Source of the DNA: JALNZF01 sp049793155
Lineage (GTDB): Bacteria; Nitrospirota; UBA9217
Assembly: GCA_049793155.1 (NCBI GenBank)
Contig: JBARBN010000228.1
Coordinates: 1-64,000, forward strand
Direction of reading: 5' to 3'
Length of the DNA stretch: 64,000 bases
Under the pieces are notes generated by a model. That model was not told the DNA's origin, did not search any database, and worked only from the letters and a program-made list of their open reading frames with translations. Position numbers and translations under genes: made by a program. The stretch's first letter is position 1. Every line of letters begins with the position of its first letter. This document shows, piece by piece, positions 9,259-18,744 of the stretch.

Positions 9259-9560
9259 CAGATCCCGCTCAGCACCGTGAACGTCAAGCCGTCGCTGTTC
9301 ACGAACAGTATCCGGTCGTCATTGGACAGGCTGTTCCCCAAGCTGTCGCTCTGCCGTCCCTCATCGACCGGTATCCCCGGGGCCGCATCGCTGATGCTGT
9401 TATCGATGACCGCTGCACCCGCAATAGCGCGCTTCCTGGAACCAGAACAGTCAGAAATATCGCTATGAACCGGCACAAGCGCAAGATTCAGTTCCTTAGC
9501 GCATATGAATCCACCGTCCATCAGTATTCGACCGAGAGGCCGTTTCATTTTTATGTTCAT
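9258..9560 (-). CDS. Small protein with an MshEN/GspE-like N-terminal start, function unknown
   Basis: A 100-residue open frame between the O-antigen ligase and a GT4 gene, overlapping the latter by ATGA. The start at 9560 has AGGA at proper distance. Residues 5-27 (KRPLGRILMDGGFICAKEL) resemble the first half of an MshEN/GspE N-terminal module, a family known to bind c-di-GMP, but the second half-motif is missing. The rest, ending in DDRILFVNSDGLTFTVL, is not recognisable. It could be a degenerate regulatory domain or an unrelated small operon protein. The tight coupling argues that it is expressed. Confidence 0.4.
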   Translation of the reverse strand: MNIKMKRPLGRILMDGGFICAKELNLALVPVHSDISDCSGSRKRAIAGAAVIDNSISDAAPGIPVDEGRQSDSLGNSLSNDDRILFVNSDGLTFTVLSGI

Positions 9561-9590
9561 AATTTTCCTGAGAGCCGCCAAGGTCGATTT

Positions 9591-10898
9591 TTATACTGGC
9601 AGCGGGGGGGAATATCGAATATTCTCCTGGCCGGGTTCGTGCACCACATTATTACCGGCAGCAGGCAAGGTGCCGTGCGCCATCCCCAGAATAGTAATTA
9701 CGTAACCCGTGGCGCCCGGTGTCTGTAACAGATGTTCTCCGACGGATCCGATTAGAAAGGATACGAATATTGCAAGTGCCGAGACGCAAAGCATTCTCGA
9801 CTGTTCATCACCGGCATGTCGTATGCCGCGTATTGTTCGCCATAAAAGCGATCCGAGCAATAGTAAATATAAAATAAGTCCGACGCCCCCTGTCTCCACC
9901 AGGACGAGCAGGTAGTCATTATGAGAAGAATTATCGAAATTGGCCGCTTTTTTCAGGGCATAGAAATCGTTACCCAGTCCCCAGCCCATGATCGGCCTCA
10001 TTTCAAATGCCTTGATAGACGCCGGCCATGCGTAAGCCGTTCTGTAGTGCCACGAGCTGAAGCCATATTCCCTTTTCTCCGTAAGATCCTTATAGGCTCC
10101 ATAATAGATGACCGAGGAGAGAGAAGCCCCTATGATCAAGATGGTCAGGAAAGGGACGAGCAGCCTGGCCCTGTTCTTCGAATAAAAAAGGAACAGGGGA
10201 AGGGCTATCATAAATCCTATCCATGCCGAACGGGTATAGGACATCACCAGTAACGCCGCCTGGAACAAGAGCAGGAACAGGAAAATTATTTTGGATGCAT
10301 TCGTTTTTGCGACCGAGTAGAGATACATCAGAAAAAAGACCATGTAGCAGCTGAAAAAACCGAAATTGTTCTTCGGCATGATGCCGACTTCCGTTAACGA
10401 TTGCGTACTGCTGTAGATCTGCTGCATATACCTGGCAGGATTGATATAATAGACATAAATAGCGGGTATGTTCGTTAAAATAAGCGATGCAACAAAGGCA
10501 TAACTCAATATTTTCCGATTCTTTTCTTTGCTGCTGAGCTGTGCGACCATCAGGTAGAGAATAAAATATCCGATGAGACGGGCAATTTTCTTTGAAAAGT
10601 TGGCTCCGTCGTCAGCCACAAGCAGTGTCAGCCCGCTGAAGAGAATGAACATCAGAAAAGGCCATTTCAGGACGCCTCTCAGGCTTTGCATATTCCTGAC
10701 GACGAACAGTAATCCGACGACAATTACGACAAGGGTGAGGAAACCTTCCGCGCTGTACTCATATTTGCCTATCGGGACATTTGCAAGGATCGACAGCGTC
10801 CTGAAGGCGCTGAGAAAAGCGACTCCATAAACCGGGCTTATCGCTAAAATGATGAAACCGCTGCTTACCAGGACTGCGGTGATTATGAGAGGGACCAT
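9591..10898 (-). CDS. O-antigen ligase/polymerase family membrane protein (Wzy/WaaL)
   Basis: A 435-residue inner-membrane protein with about ten to twelve hydrophobic segments. It carries the large periplasmic loop and conserved region of the Wzy_C family (PIMGWGLGNDFYALKKAANFDN, followed by SHNDYLLVLVETGGVG). Members either polymerise lipid-linked repeat units or ligate glycans to an acceptor; the two cannot be told apart from sequence. The polysaccharide cluster contains a flippase but no other polymerase candidate, which favours Wzy. The 189-base gap to its right holds nothing that I can identify. Confidence 0.8.
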   Translation of the reverse strand: MVPLIITAVLVSSGFIILAISPVYGVAFLSAFRTLSILANVPIGKYEYSAEGFLTLVVIVVGLLFVVRNMQSLRGVLKWPFLMFILFSGLTLLVADDGANFSKKIARLIGYFILYLMVAQLSSKEKNRKILSYAFVASLILTNIPAIYVYYINPARYMQQIYSSTQSLTEVGIMPKNNFGFFSCYMVFFLMYLYSVAKTNASKIIFLFLLLFQAALLVMSYTRSAWIGFMIALPLFLFYSKNRARLLVPFLTILIIGASLSSVIYYGAYKDLTEKREYGFSSWHYRTAYAWPASIKAFEMRPIMGWGLGNDFYALKKAANFDNSSHNDYLLVLVETGGVGLILYLLLLGSLLWRTIRGIRHAGDEQSRMLCVSALAIFVSFLIGSVGEHLLQTPGATGYVITILGMAHGTLPAAGNNVVHEPGQENIRYSPPLPV

Positions 10899-11087
10899 AC
10901 CGTTTGAGCACCCCTTTGGCAGATTCGCTGCATGATTATTTTGAATCGTCCGCGTTGAGTTCCTATTCCGATCCTGAAGGCGGTGCGTCTCATAGATTGC
11001 TGCTTTCCGCGATCACAAAGAAATTCCAACATTTTGTTTAAGAGCCATATCCATTTGGCAAAGCTCCTATGCCACCGTTGCACTCGA

Positions 11088-12077
11088 CTAACGCTTTTTA
11101 TTGACATAAAAAGTAAAAAGCTGGCCAAAGGCTTCCTTCTCCCGGGAGAGCAGATAGCGAAAGGGTCTTTCGACAGATATCCTGTATAGTGCCCGCAGGA
11201 ACTTTGCCTTCGACTCATTTTCGATAATGATTCGGAGACTTTGTCTATTAACGCTTGGTATGAAAAAGGTTTTCCCCGCGGTCCTGGCAACCGTGAACCC
11301 AGACTGATCAAGCATACGAGTCATGGTCTGACGGGAAAAGTGATACAGATGACGAGGCACCTCTTTCAAGATGCTCTGGTGTCTTCCAAATACGATATTC
11401 TCAAAACTTCCGAAATTGGGGACCCCGACGACCAGCAGGCCGTCGGGTTTGAGAATTCGATGAATTTCCTTCAATGTTTGCATTGGATCGTGCACGTGCT
11501 CCAGGACGTGGTTGAGCGTTATGAAATCAAAGTATCGGTCCGGATAATTTGCATTGATAAGTTCTCCGCAAAAAACATTGAGGCCATTCTTATTTGCAAG
11601 GTCGGCTGCACCTGGTGACAGCTCGACACCGCGCACCTCCCCCCACCCATGCCCTTGCAGCCAGAGCAAGAGATCTCCGCAGCCGCATCCGACATCAAGA
11701 GCTTTCCCGTTCGGCAGAGAGGGCGCAAACATCAGGATCTGATTCCTGGTAAGCGTCGCGAGCATTTTCCCGATGACACGCACGAAGAGATCGTCCTTGC
11801 CGCTGTGTGCATAGCCTCCCTGTGCCTCGAGAACATAATTTCTGATTCTGCGTTTTAAGGTGTTTTGATCCTGAAAATGATAAGCGTAATACGAATCCTG
11901 CGGGTAATACCGCGAGATTACGTCTCGTATCGGCCGCGGGTTCACATAAACCAGATCGCACGACCTGCATCGCACGAGGTTGAACTTCTGTTCCAGCCCG
12001 GTGCTGTTATCGGTTATTCCGAATAATAGCTCCGTATCGGAACCGCTGCACAAATTACAGGGGATCGTCTCTAACAT
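11088..12077 (-). CDS. Class I SAM-dependent methyltransferase with N-terminal zinc-binding segment
   Basis: A 329-residue protein. The N terminus has two CxxC pairs (CNLCSGSD and RCRSCDLVYVNPRP), usual for a subgroup of polysaccharide-cluster methyltransferases. SAM motif I is ALDVGCGCGDLLLWL, and motif IV and the post-I region read FDFITLNHVLEHVHDPMQTL. The C-terminal part (GVPNFGSFE ... HLYHFSRQTMTRML) is also typical. It probably methylates a sugar or an intermediate of the exopolysaccharide in the cytoplasm. The substrate is unknown. It lies between the beta-helix lipoprotein and the O-antigen ligase. Confidence 0.82.
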   Translation of the reverse strand: MLETIPCNLCSGSDTELLFGITDNSTGLEQKFNLVRCRSCDLVYVNPRPIRDVISRYYPQDSYYAYHFQDQNTLKRRIRNYVLEAQGGYAHSGKDDLFVRVIGKMLATLTRNQILMFAPSLPNGKALDVGCGCGDLLLWLQGHGWGEVRGVELSPGAADLANKNGLNVFCGELINANYPDRYFDFITLNHVLEHVHDPMQTLKEIHRILKPDGLLVVGVPNFGSFENIVFGRHQSILKEVPRHLYHFSRQTMTRMLDQSGFTVARTAGKTFFIPSVNRQSLRIIIENESKAKFLRALYRISVERPFRYLLSREKEAFGQLFTFYVNKKR

Positions 12078-12135
12078 ATTCTTCTCTTAAAGTTGAACGT
12101 ACGGGATCGCCAACGGGCCTCGTTCTCACCCGATC

Positions 12136-13935
12136 CTAGGGCTCATACGCCCCGATGCTGGGTGTTCCACCCGCATTTTCAGGCACCGGGTTTCCATCGA
12201 AGTCGGTGGTCAGGTCAACATGAGTGCCGGCGAAGACAGCGGGCGAGTTGTCAGAAAGATGATAATCTGTCGATCCAAAAAATAAGGGATCATTGGTTAT
12301 ATCGGTTAAATCGACAGGAATCGGTCCCAGCCCGTTCTTATAGATATTTTCAGAATTGTTATGCCAGAGGTTATATGATTCACGCGGGACAGATGACCAC
12401 TCATCCAGAATGAATCCCGCTATAAGGCTATTGGAAACAATGTTGTTTTTCCAGTCTGAAGCAGGCGCCCCAACATGACCGTAGTAGTCTCCCCGCAAGG
12501 CGCCACAATTATTGCTGTCCATTACATTATTATAAAACGAGTTCCCCGTTGTGTATTGTGTGGAATGTGATATTCCGATGTGATTATGATGAACGATGTT
12601 GTAATAAATTGTGCTGTTCGTGCATCCTACTGCACTGATACCTGCTGATTGAGATACACCCCCCGAATTGCAGCCGCTCACCATGTTATATCTCACGATG
12701 AGGTTGGTTGACATTTTAGTGTGATCGCCCCATGCCAGGTCGAGTTCAATGCCGTCGCCATCGGGAGCGCTGGTATAGACATTCGTAAGGGTGTTCCTTT
12801 CAATGACAGCCGTATCTATATAATTCAATTGAAAAGCGTTGACATTGGGAGATGAAAGCGTCCCGATATTCGTCGCCGTGTTATGGCCTATGTAATTTGA
12901 GTGACCCGCAACGTTTTGCCACCCGCCCTGCACCCAAATGGCCCGCGTACCTATGTTCGTCAATGAGTTGTGGCTGATATTTATTCCATAGGGCCTCATA
13001 TAACTTGACGTTGCTCCATACGTTTTAATGCCGTCTAAACCGCAGTCGTGAATATTGTTATAGGAAATCTCCGCATCGCCTATCGTGTCAGGATTTCCGG
13101 GAACCAGTATAATGGCTGTACCCGAAGAGATAATTTCATTTCCTTGACCTGCCCCTCCGATAAGGACATTCGTAATACTGGAACCATTAGAATCTATACG
13201 AATGCCTTCCGCATCGGCACTTCCTGTGCCGACAATCCTGCAATTTCTAATCGTGGGGGAACTGGCGGCAACAAACATCACCGGAGAGTCGGCATTACGA
13301 AACTCGATCCCATCAACTACCGTGTTTGCATGGGAGATGGAACTGAATGCCCACCCGCCCGACCCCGGACCGATCACGACAGGCTTTGCCCCCGTGCCAT
13401 AAGCACCAAAAGATTCACCCTCGTCAGTTGTGGCAAGGGTTTGATTAACCCACGTGTCTCCTTTCTTGAGGCATACAAAATCGCCCTTAACAACACCTGC
13501 TATATTATTCAAGGACTTCCATGGAGTTAATGGATTATGTGCTTCTGCGGCCGTATAACTGTCGCTGCCCATCGAATCCGATATGTAATAGCTTCTCGTC
13601 GATGGTCCGGGAACGCATACTCCACCGGAACAGGTGTCGCCCAAGGTGCAGGCATCGTTATCACCGCAGGCGGTCCCATCGGGTTTTCCAGAGCACTGCG
13701 TATCACATCCCGGAATTGCGGTATGTACGCAAACACCTGCATTAAAAGTATCGGTGGTGCATGCATTGTTGTCATCGCAGTTCATTGCCGGTCCCTGGAG
13801 CGTTTGGGGTGAAGGACTGCTGCTTCCTCCGACGCAGGCATGCAATAAGATGGTTAACGCGATCATGACGGTCATTCTCGTACATACCGCCCCCTTTAAT
13901 AAGTATGCGTGACGAATTTTCACCCACCGCATCAT
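12136..13935 (-). CDS. Right-handed beta-helix repeat lipoprotein
   Basis: About 600 residues. A start at 13935 gives a signal peptide ending in the lipobox LLHAC; the frame is open further upstream without a better start. A cysteine-rich linker follows (CDDNNACTTDTF, then CGDNDACTLGDTC), resembling metal-binding Cys/Asp repeats of myxobacterial and delta-proteobacterial surface proteins. The rest is a parallel beta-helix (repeated N-x-I, SNxI and HN-x-I rungs), the fold of polysaccharide lyases, hydrolases and epimerases. In this cluster it may trim or modify the exopolysaccharide at the outer membrane. No catalytic residues can be assigned with confidence. Confidence 0.75.
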   Translation of the reverse strand: MMRWVKIRHAYLLKGAVCTRMTVMIALTILLHACVGGSSSPSPQTLQGPAMNCDDNNACTTDTFNAGVCVHTAIPGCDTQCSGKPDGTACGDNDACTLGDTCSGGVCVPGPSTRSYYISDSMGSDSYTAAEAHNPLTPWKSLNNIAGVVKGDFVCLKKGDTWVNQTLATTDEGESFGAYGTGAKPVVIGPGSGGWAFSSISHANTVVDGIEFRNADSPVMFVAASSPTIRNCRIVGTGSADAEGIRIDSNGSSITNVLIGGAGQGNEIISSGTAIILVPGNPDTIGDAEISYNNIHDCGLDGIKTYGATSSYMRPYGINISHNSLTNIGTRAIWVQGGWQNVAGHSNYIGHNTATNIGTLSSPNVNAFQLNYIDTAVIERNTLTNVYTSAPDGDGIELDLAWGDHTKMSTNLIVRYNMVSGCNSGGVSQSAGISAVGCTNSTIYYNIVHHNHIGISHSTQYTTGNSFYNNVMDSNNCGALRGDYYGHVGAPASDWKNNIVSNSLIAGFILDEWSSVPRESYNLWHNNSENIYKNGLGPIPVDLTDITNDPLFFGSTDYHLSDNSPAVFAGTHVDLTTDFDGNPVPENAGGTPSIGAYEP

Positions 13936-14028
13936 CGTTCTTTCACATCTGCATGATCGGAATTCACGCTGGAGATTCGAAGCATCTGCAACTCGCGGCA
14001 AAAATGGAGAACCAGTCAATCCTCACGC

Positions 14029-15084
14029 TCACATGAGCTCCGAGATAAAATTGTACATTTCTGCGGCCATGTGTTTTTCGTTGCATTTGTTTTCGATCAT
14101 TCCACGGGCGCTAAGGGCAATACGGTCATTCATCTGTTCATTCTCAAGCAGCATGGTGATCTTCTCCGCTAGATCCCCCTGGTCATAGGGACGAACAAGG
14201 AGCGCATCTTCATTGTGTTTCAGATAATCCTGTGAACTCGGTGTTTTCGTGACGATACAACTCTTACCGAGCGCCATTGACTGGAGAAAACTCATTTGTC
14301 CGTATGAATATTTGAGATAAGGTAAGGGGATGACGACAAATCGCGCTTTCGAGATGTTCTCGAGAAGAATCTGGATCGGCACTCGCCCCAGGATTTCAAC
14401 GTTTTCAGGCACACTGGTGACGCCGGGTATCCGATCGACGCCTATGATTCTCAAACGAACATTTTTCTTCCCGATGCTCTTCCATGCTTCGATCAAGGTG
14501 GGAAAATCCCTGTGGTGTGCGCCGAAGGAGAGAATAAAATCCTCCTGCTTGAAATGCCTTGGCCTGAAATAATCGGCATCAACTCCAAAATGAACAAAGC
14601 GGTGTGGAATGAGAGGCATGTGCTTTTTATAGTACGCTGACTGGATTGCGCAGTGGGCTATGATGCCCCTCAGTGATTCACTCGCCTTCCTGATCAAGCT
14701 CAGCTCAAAGCGATTTTCTCTGCCCCCATTAAAAGAACCAACGTCAATAAGCACATGGGGCGGCGACTGTTCTTTTATAAGGGAGCGCAAGAAACTGAAA
14801 ACGAGAGCGCTCCGCGCACTGTGAGAGATAATGAGGTCATATTTTTTTCTCTTTGAAAAGGCGGCAACGGCTTGAGCTATATAGAAATTGAGGACTTTGC
14901 CTTCAAAAGCATGAATAAGGGGTATCCTTCCGACATCTAAAACATCAAAGTGGCAGAGGTGATCCGGCCAGTGTTTGAAGAACCAATAAGGACTGTTCTT
15001 TACCACCTTGTCGGGGGACTGAATGGAATCTGAGTCGACATCCAGCCTGGCAACCCGCCAATCCACCGTGATCAATACTCTCAT
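14029..15084 (-). CDS. Glycosyltransferase, GT-B fold (GT4-like)
   Basis: A 351-residue protein starting MRVLITVDWRVARLDVDSDS. The C-terminal half has the donor-site pattern (ILSFGAHHRDFPTLIEAWKS ... VVIPLPYLKYSYGQMSFLQSMALG), close to GT4 enzymes, although the usual E-x7-E is less clear than in the other two GT4 genes here. It probably adds one sugar of the repeat unit in the cytoplasm. It lies between the glycoside hydrolase and the beta-helix lipoprotein with short gaps, in the same operon. Confidence 0.75.
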   Translation of the reverse strand: MRVLITVDWRVARLDVDSDSIQSPDKVVKNSPYWFFKHWPDHLCHFDVLDVGRIPLIHAFEGKVLNFYIAQAVAAFSKRKKYDLIISHSARSALVFSFLRSLIKEQSPPHVLIDVGSFNGGRENRFELSLIRKASESLRGIIAHCAIQSAYYKKHMPLIPHRFVHFGVDADYFRPRHFKQEDFILSFGAHHRDFPTLIEAWKSIGKKNVRLRIIGVDRIPGVTSVPENVEILGRVPIQILLENISKARFVVIPLPYLKYSYGQMSFLQSMALGKSCIVTKTPSSQDYLKHNEDALLVRPYDQGDLAEKITMLLENEQMNDRIALSARGMIENKCNEKHMAAEMYNFISELM

Positions 15085-15111
15085 AATTAATTCCTATTCA
15101 TGAGTTCAGGG

Positions 15112-17748
15112 TCACTGATAACCCTTTTCAAGGGCCGGAATGCAGCTTACGAAAATGTCATCGATACAAAGGGCCTTATCATGTGTTGGGGTAATTCCAA
15201 ACCAGTCCGCATATATCTTAAATACCGCCCGCGTGACATGCGGAGGCATACGGAATCTGCCGTTATACATTCTGTAGTCCCGCTCTGCCGCGTTGAAGGG
15301 AAAATCCTTGGAAGCCACAGCCTCTATTTTCTTGGTGTGATCAGCGTTCCAATACTGGAGTGTCGGGATGACTCTGAAATCACCATCTCTTTTCAGCCAA
15401 AACTCAATATAACCATTGCACCCTGGTGCGACGTCGAACGCCTGCTCCATAAAAACAAACTTATCTGCAGGCTTCAACGTCAAGCTTGCGGCATATCTCC
15501 CGCTGTGACTGTCCTGCATTGTTTCCAGAGAGCCAAAGGATGACCATCGTGGAATAGAATCTCTACCGTGGCCGACAGGATCGAGTCGTTCTTCAAAACC
15601 CGCATTTTTCGTGAGGTTCATCGAATAATCTTTTTTTAGCCCGTCTTCCGCCGTCTCCAGCTTACCGTTGCCCTCTTCAAGCCATTCAAGCGCCTCATTT
15701 GACCAGTATCCTTGTCTTTCCATTTCCCGCCTGATCTCTGCGAGTCGATTGCGGCCATTTTTTATTATTTCCGAGGCTTCCGCGTTTAAACCCTTCATTG
15801 AAAGTTGCTTTGCCTGATAGTAAGTAGTTGTTGCACTGATCAAGAGGACCTGCCGGTAAGTGATGCCGAGGAAGCGTTTCAGTTTTTCCCTCACCGAACT
15901 GTCCATCTTTGGAGTACCCAGCGCTTGTTTCAGGCTCTCCAGGGCATTTTCCGCTTTTCTTAGTTGATCGCGGCTGGCATCCAATTCCGTTCCTGCCATG
16001 CTCTCACGGAGAACCTGACCGTAGAGTGCCGTGCTGCGCCAGCCGACGGGGTTGTTCCGAAAGAACTCGGCCATATAAGGAGCTGCTGCCTCGCCGAATT
16101 CAAGGCGACAGGCTTCCAGCAAAAGACCCCCCGTTGTCGGTTTCGGTTCTCGTGTCCCGTCAAACCAGGCCCACGAATTAACATCCGTGCCATTGACCAT
16201 CTCTTTGCGGGAATGAAGTCTTCCACCAGTAATATTGATCTTGCCCGTTTTCTCTTCAATGACGTATCCGCTTCCTATTGCATCTACATTCCATTCATAC
16301 TCAGACGAGATCAACTGCATCACTTCACCGTTAAAATATCCTATCGGTTCCCAGTAGATGATTATGTCTTTTTTTCTCCCTTCGTCATAGGCCGATTTGG
16401 TGAACGCAGGGAGAGTCGAAAAGTATCTGCCCCATTGAAAGGCATTTCCGTTGATCCAGTGGACGAGCGGCTGAGTGACGGCAGCAACCCAGGATTCAGT
16501 CTGATCCCTGTTGAGCTCGGCGACAGTAAAGTATATGTCGTGCGGGATCAACGCTGTTAATCGGGTCATCCATTTTTTGTAGCGCTCGTTACCGGCCAGA
16601 TCGATGTTGGCGTGATAGGGGGACGCAACGAACTGCAGTTCGATCCCCGGGTTGATCCTGCGTATCTCCCGGGTGAATATATTGATAACATTCGCGTCAG
16701 CCATTGCCCGGTCATTTCTGAAACGCGCACGTTCGTTTTTGCCGCGTTCGTCCCAGCCTTCCTCGTGCTTGTCAATGCAATGGAAATGCAGGGCATCGGC
16801 CTCGGTCTCCTTCGCAAACTGCGCAATTTCCAAGGCGCGCTTTCTTAGTAAACCGTCGTCACTCCAGGAATAATACTGAGCGTTAAAAAGTAAATTCCCC
16901 TGAAGCTCATCTCTGTTCCCTCCCGGGGATGTGGAGGCTACCGCCCACGTCAGCGCGTAATTGATCTTGATCCCCCGGTCTCTCGCATAGGCATTGATCT
17001 GCTTCAGATACCGGCGTTCTTCAGAGGTCGGAAGATTGAAGCCATCCGGGGTTCTTTTTCTTGTCGTGTAGGTGTAAATCCTGTTGAACTTGTAGCGGAG
17101 CGCCCAATCGACGTATTTTTTGAAATCATCAAACGATCCGGGCAGCGGCCATACCGGCAGCCCCCGGAACTTGAAATCCGGCCAGTCCGTGACCTGCGCC
17201 TCGGTCGCGAAAATCGTAGAGCCTTCCTTCTTTATCAGCAGGCGAAAGGTACTGCCCGCATGCAGCAGTCCCTGCCATCCGACACCGGCGAGAAACGCCG
17301 CCTCGTTTTTACCCTGTCCCTTGAAAAACCGAATCGCATACCCCTGGTCGCCTTTTGCAGATACAATGTCCATGGCCTCCCGAATTTCACGGGAAATATC
17401 TCGGGAGGGATCTTCTCCCGGCACCGTCAGCGAGATCGTGTTCATTCCAGAGAAGAGCCCTGCTGCGGCGCTACCGGTACCCCTGACCGTTGGCAATGGC
17501 TGTCCTCCCAAAGCTGTTATCCGGTCGTTGATCTCCCGGGCTGCAATAGCCGTTCTTCGATCGTCGTTATCCATGACTATAAATGCCACGGGTTTTTGGT
17601 TGTCATTCAACACGAATCTCTTATAAACTGCCTTCATCATTTTGGGCGTCGGCAGGACTCCCAGCGTTCCGTACGTTTCGTTCTCCGCTATGACCATTGC
17701 CGGGAAGAAGGAAATCGAGAGCAGCAATAGGAAAACAAGAAAACGCAT
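15112..17748 (-). CDS. Secreted GH20/GH84-like glycoside hydrolase with C-terminal carbohydrate-binding-like domain
   Basis: An 878-residue exported protein (signal peptide ending VIA-E). Residues ~30-180 look like the alpha/beta domain preceding hexosaminidase and glucuronidase barrels. The next ~350 residues resemble a TIM barrel (FKFRGLPVWPLPGSFDDFKK, YKFNRIYTYTTRKR, ADALHFHCIDKHEEGW). A helical region follows, then a beta-sandwich-like domain at the end (NAGFEERLDP ... GYIEFWLKRDG). A GlcNAc-directed hydrolase for processing the exopolysaccharide is plausible, since a GlcNAc-1-P-transferase-like gene lies nearby. The exact GH family and the acid/base residues are uncertain. Confidence 0.65.
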   Translation of the reverse strand: MRFLVFLLLLSISFFPAMVIAENETYGTLGVLPTPKMMKAVYKRFVLNDNQKPVAFIVMDNDDRRTAIAAREINDRITALGGQPLPTVRGTGSAAAGLFSGMNTISLTVPGEDPSRDISREIREAMDIVSAKGDQGYAIRFFKGQGKNEAAFLAGVGWQGLLHAGSTFRLLIKKEGSTIFATEAQVTDWPDFKFRGLPVWPLPGSFDDFKKYVDWALRYKFNRIYTYTTRKRTPDGFNLPTSEERRYLKQINAYARDRGIKINYALTWAVASTSPGGNRDELQGNLLFNAQYYSWSDDGLLRKRALEIAQFAKETEADALHFHCIDKHEEGWDERGKNERARFRNDRAMADANVINIFTREIRRINPGIELQFVASPYHANIDLAGNERYKKWMTRLTALIPHDIYFTVAELNRDQTESWVAAVTQPLVHWINGNAFQWGRYFSTLPAFTKSAYDEGRKKDIIIYWEPIGYFNGEVMQLISSEYEWNVDAIGSGYVIEEKTGKINITGGRLHSRKEMVNGTDVNSWAWFDGTREPKPTTGGLLLEACRLEFGEAAAPYMAEFFRNNPVGWRSTALYGQVLRESMAGTELDASRDQLRKAENALESLKQALGTPKMDSSVREKLKRFLGITYRQVLLISATTTYYQAKQLSMKGLNAEASEIIKNGRNRLAEIRREMERQGYWSNEALEWLEEGNGKLETAEDGLKKDYSMNLTKNAGFEERLDPVGHGRDSIPRWSSFGSLETMQDSHSGRYAASLTLKPADKFVFMEQAFDVAPGCNGYIEFWLKRDGDFRVIPTLQYWNADHTKKIEAVASKDFPFNAAERDYRMYNGRFRMPPHVTRAVFKIYADWFGITPTHDKALCIDDIFVSCIPALEKGYQ

Positions 17749-17780
17749 AGTTCAGGGTTTGTAGCTGTGAATATTTCTCA

Positions 17781-18695
17781 TCAAAATTTCCCTGGCAAAT
17801 AGGTTTGAAGCAGGGTTCTGTATTTTTTCCATTTTAGGTGAGCGGTTGCAGGCCTGGTATTGAGCAGTATCTTTCGGGCTGCTGCAGGATTTCCACCCTC
17901 GACGAGGCAATCATAACCGACAGCGAGCTGGAGCTTTACCATGTACTCAGTCAGGTCGCTCAAATCAGCAGTTCGGATCTCGCCCCGTCCGATTGCCTCC
18001 CTGGCCGATCGGACGAAAACCGCTTCAGGGTTCGTGATATAGTAGTGATGTCTACTACCCGGATGTTGATCGTCCTGGATGTATGATGCGCCGATCTTAT
18101 TGCAAAAGGCGATGGGATATCTCAGCGCTATCCGTCCCCACATATCCAGGTCTTCCCCCAGGGGGATGCCAACGGGGAAAAAGCCCACCTCGTGAATAAC
18201 ATACTTGGGAACCGTCGTCGCGCTTGAGCAAACAGGGGGCGTACCAAGGGATGAACGAAAATAACTGGGCAAAAGCCCTTGCCAGGGCTGACGGGGAACA
18301 CCTTTATATTCGGGCCTGACAACCATGCCGTTCCGCCTGACTATTTCATAGGCGGTCGCGTAAGCACCCGCCCCAGGGTATCGTTCGATCAACGATGCTA
18401 CGATTTCCAGATAATTCGTTTTCCAGGTGTCATCGGCGTCGAGAAAGGCAATATAGTGCCCTGAGGCCGCCTTAATTCCGGCGTTTCGAGCAGCCGACAC
18501 TCCGCGATTCTCCTGCCGAATGAGTCTGATGCGACGGTCGCCGTATCCGGCAACGATCTCCGGGCCATCATCGGTAGAGCCGTCGTCTACGACAATCACC
18601 TCATAGTCCTTTATTGTCTGCATCAACACGGAGTCCAGGGATCTCCTGATAAATCGAGCCTTATTGAAAAGTGGTATTATGACGGAAACGTGCAC
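17781..18695 (-). CDS. GT2-family glycosyltransferase
   Basis: A 304-residue GT-A enzyme. It begins with the standard VSVIIPLFNKARFIRRSLDS, followed by YEVIVVDDGSTDDGPEIV, the GVSAARNAGI motif and the metal-binding triplet in IAFLDADDTW. Such enzymes invert the configuration at the donor sugar and act at the cytoplasmic membrane face. The C-terminal part (ATAYEIVRRNGM, GEDLDMWGRIALRYPIAF) suits polysaccharide repeat-unit synthesis. It lies between the flippase and the glycoside hydrolase. The donor is unknown. Confidence 0.88.
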   Translation of the reverse strand: MHVSVIIPLFNKARFIRRSLDSVLMQTIKDYEVIVVDDGSTDDGPEIVAGYGDRRIRLIRQENRGVSAARNAGIKAASGHYIAFLDADDTWKTNYLEIVASLIERYPGAGAYATAYEIVRRNGMVVRPEYKGVPRQPWQGLLPSYFRSSLGTPPVCSSATTVPKYVIHEVGFFPVGIPLGEDLDMWGRIALRYPIAFCNKIGASYIQDDQHPGSRHHYYITNPEAVFVRSAREAIGRGEIRTADLSDLTEYMVKLQLAVGYDCLVEGGNPAAARKILLNTRPATAHLKWKKYRTLLQTYLPGKF

Positions 18696-18744
18696 AGTCT
18701 CGAGGACCCCTCACCATTGAGAATCATTTGCCAGGTCTTTCTTC

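Noticed and set aside
10883..11311. 142-codon minus-strand frame overlapping the methyltransferase 3' end
   Set aside because: It lies mostly in another frame of a well-supported methyltransferase, with no recognisable motif and no good ribosome-binding site.
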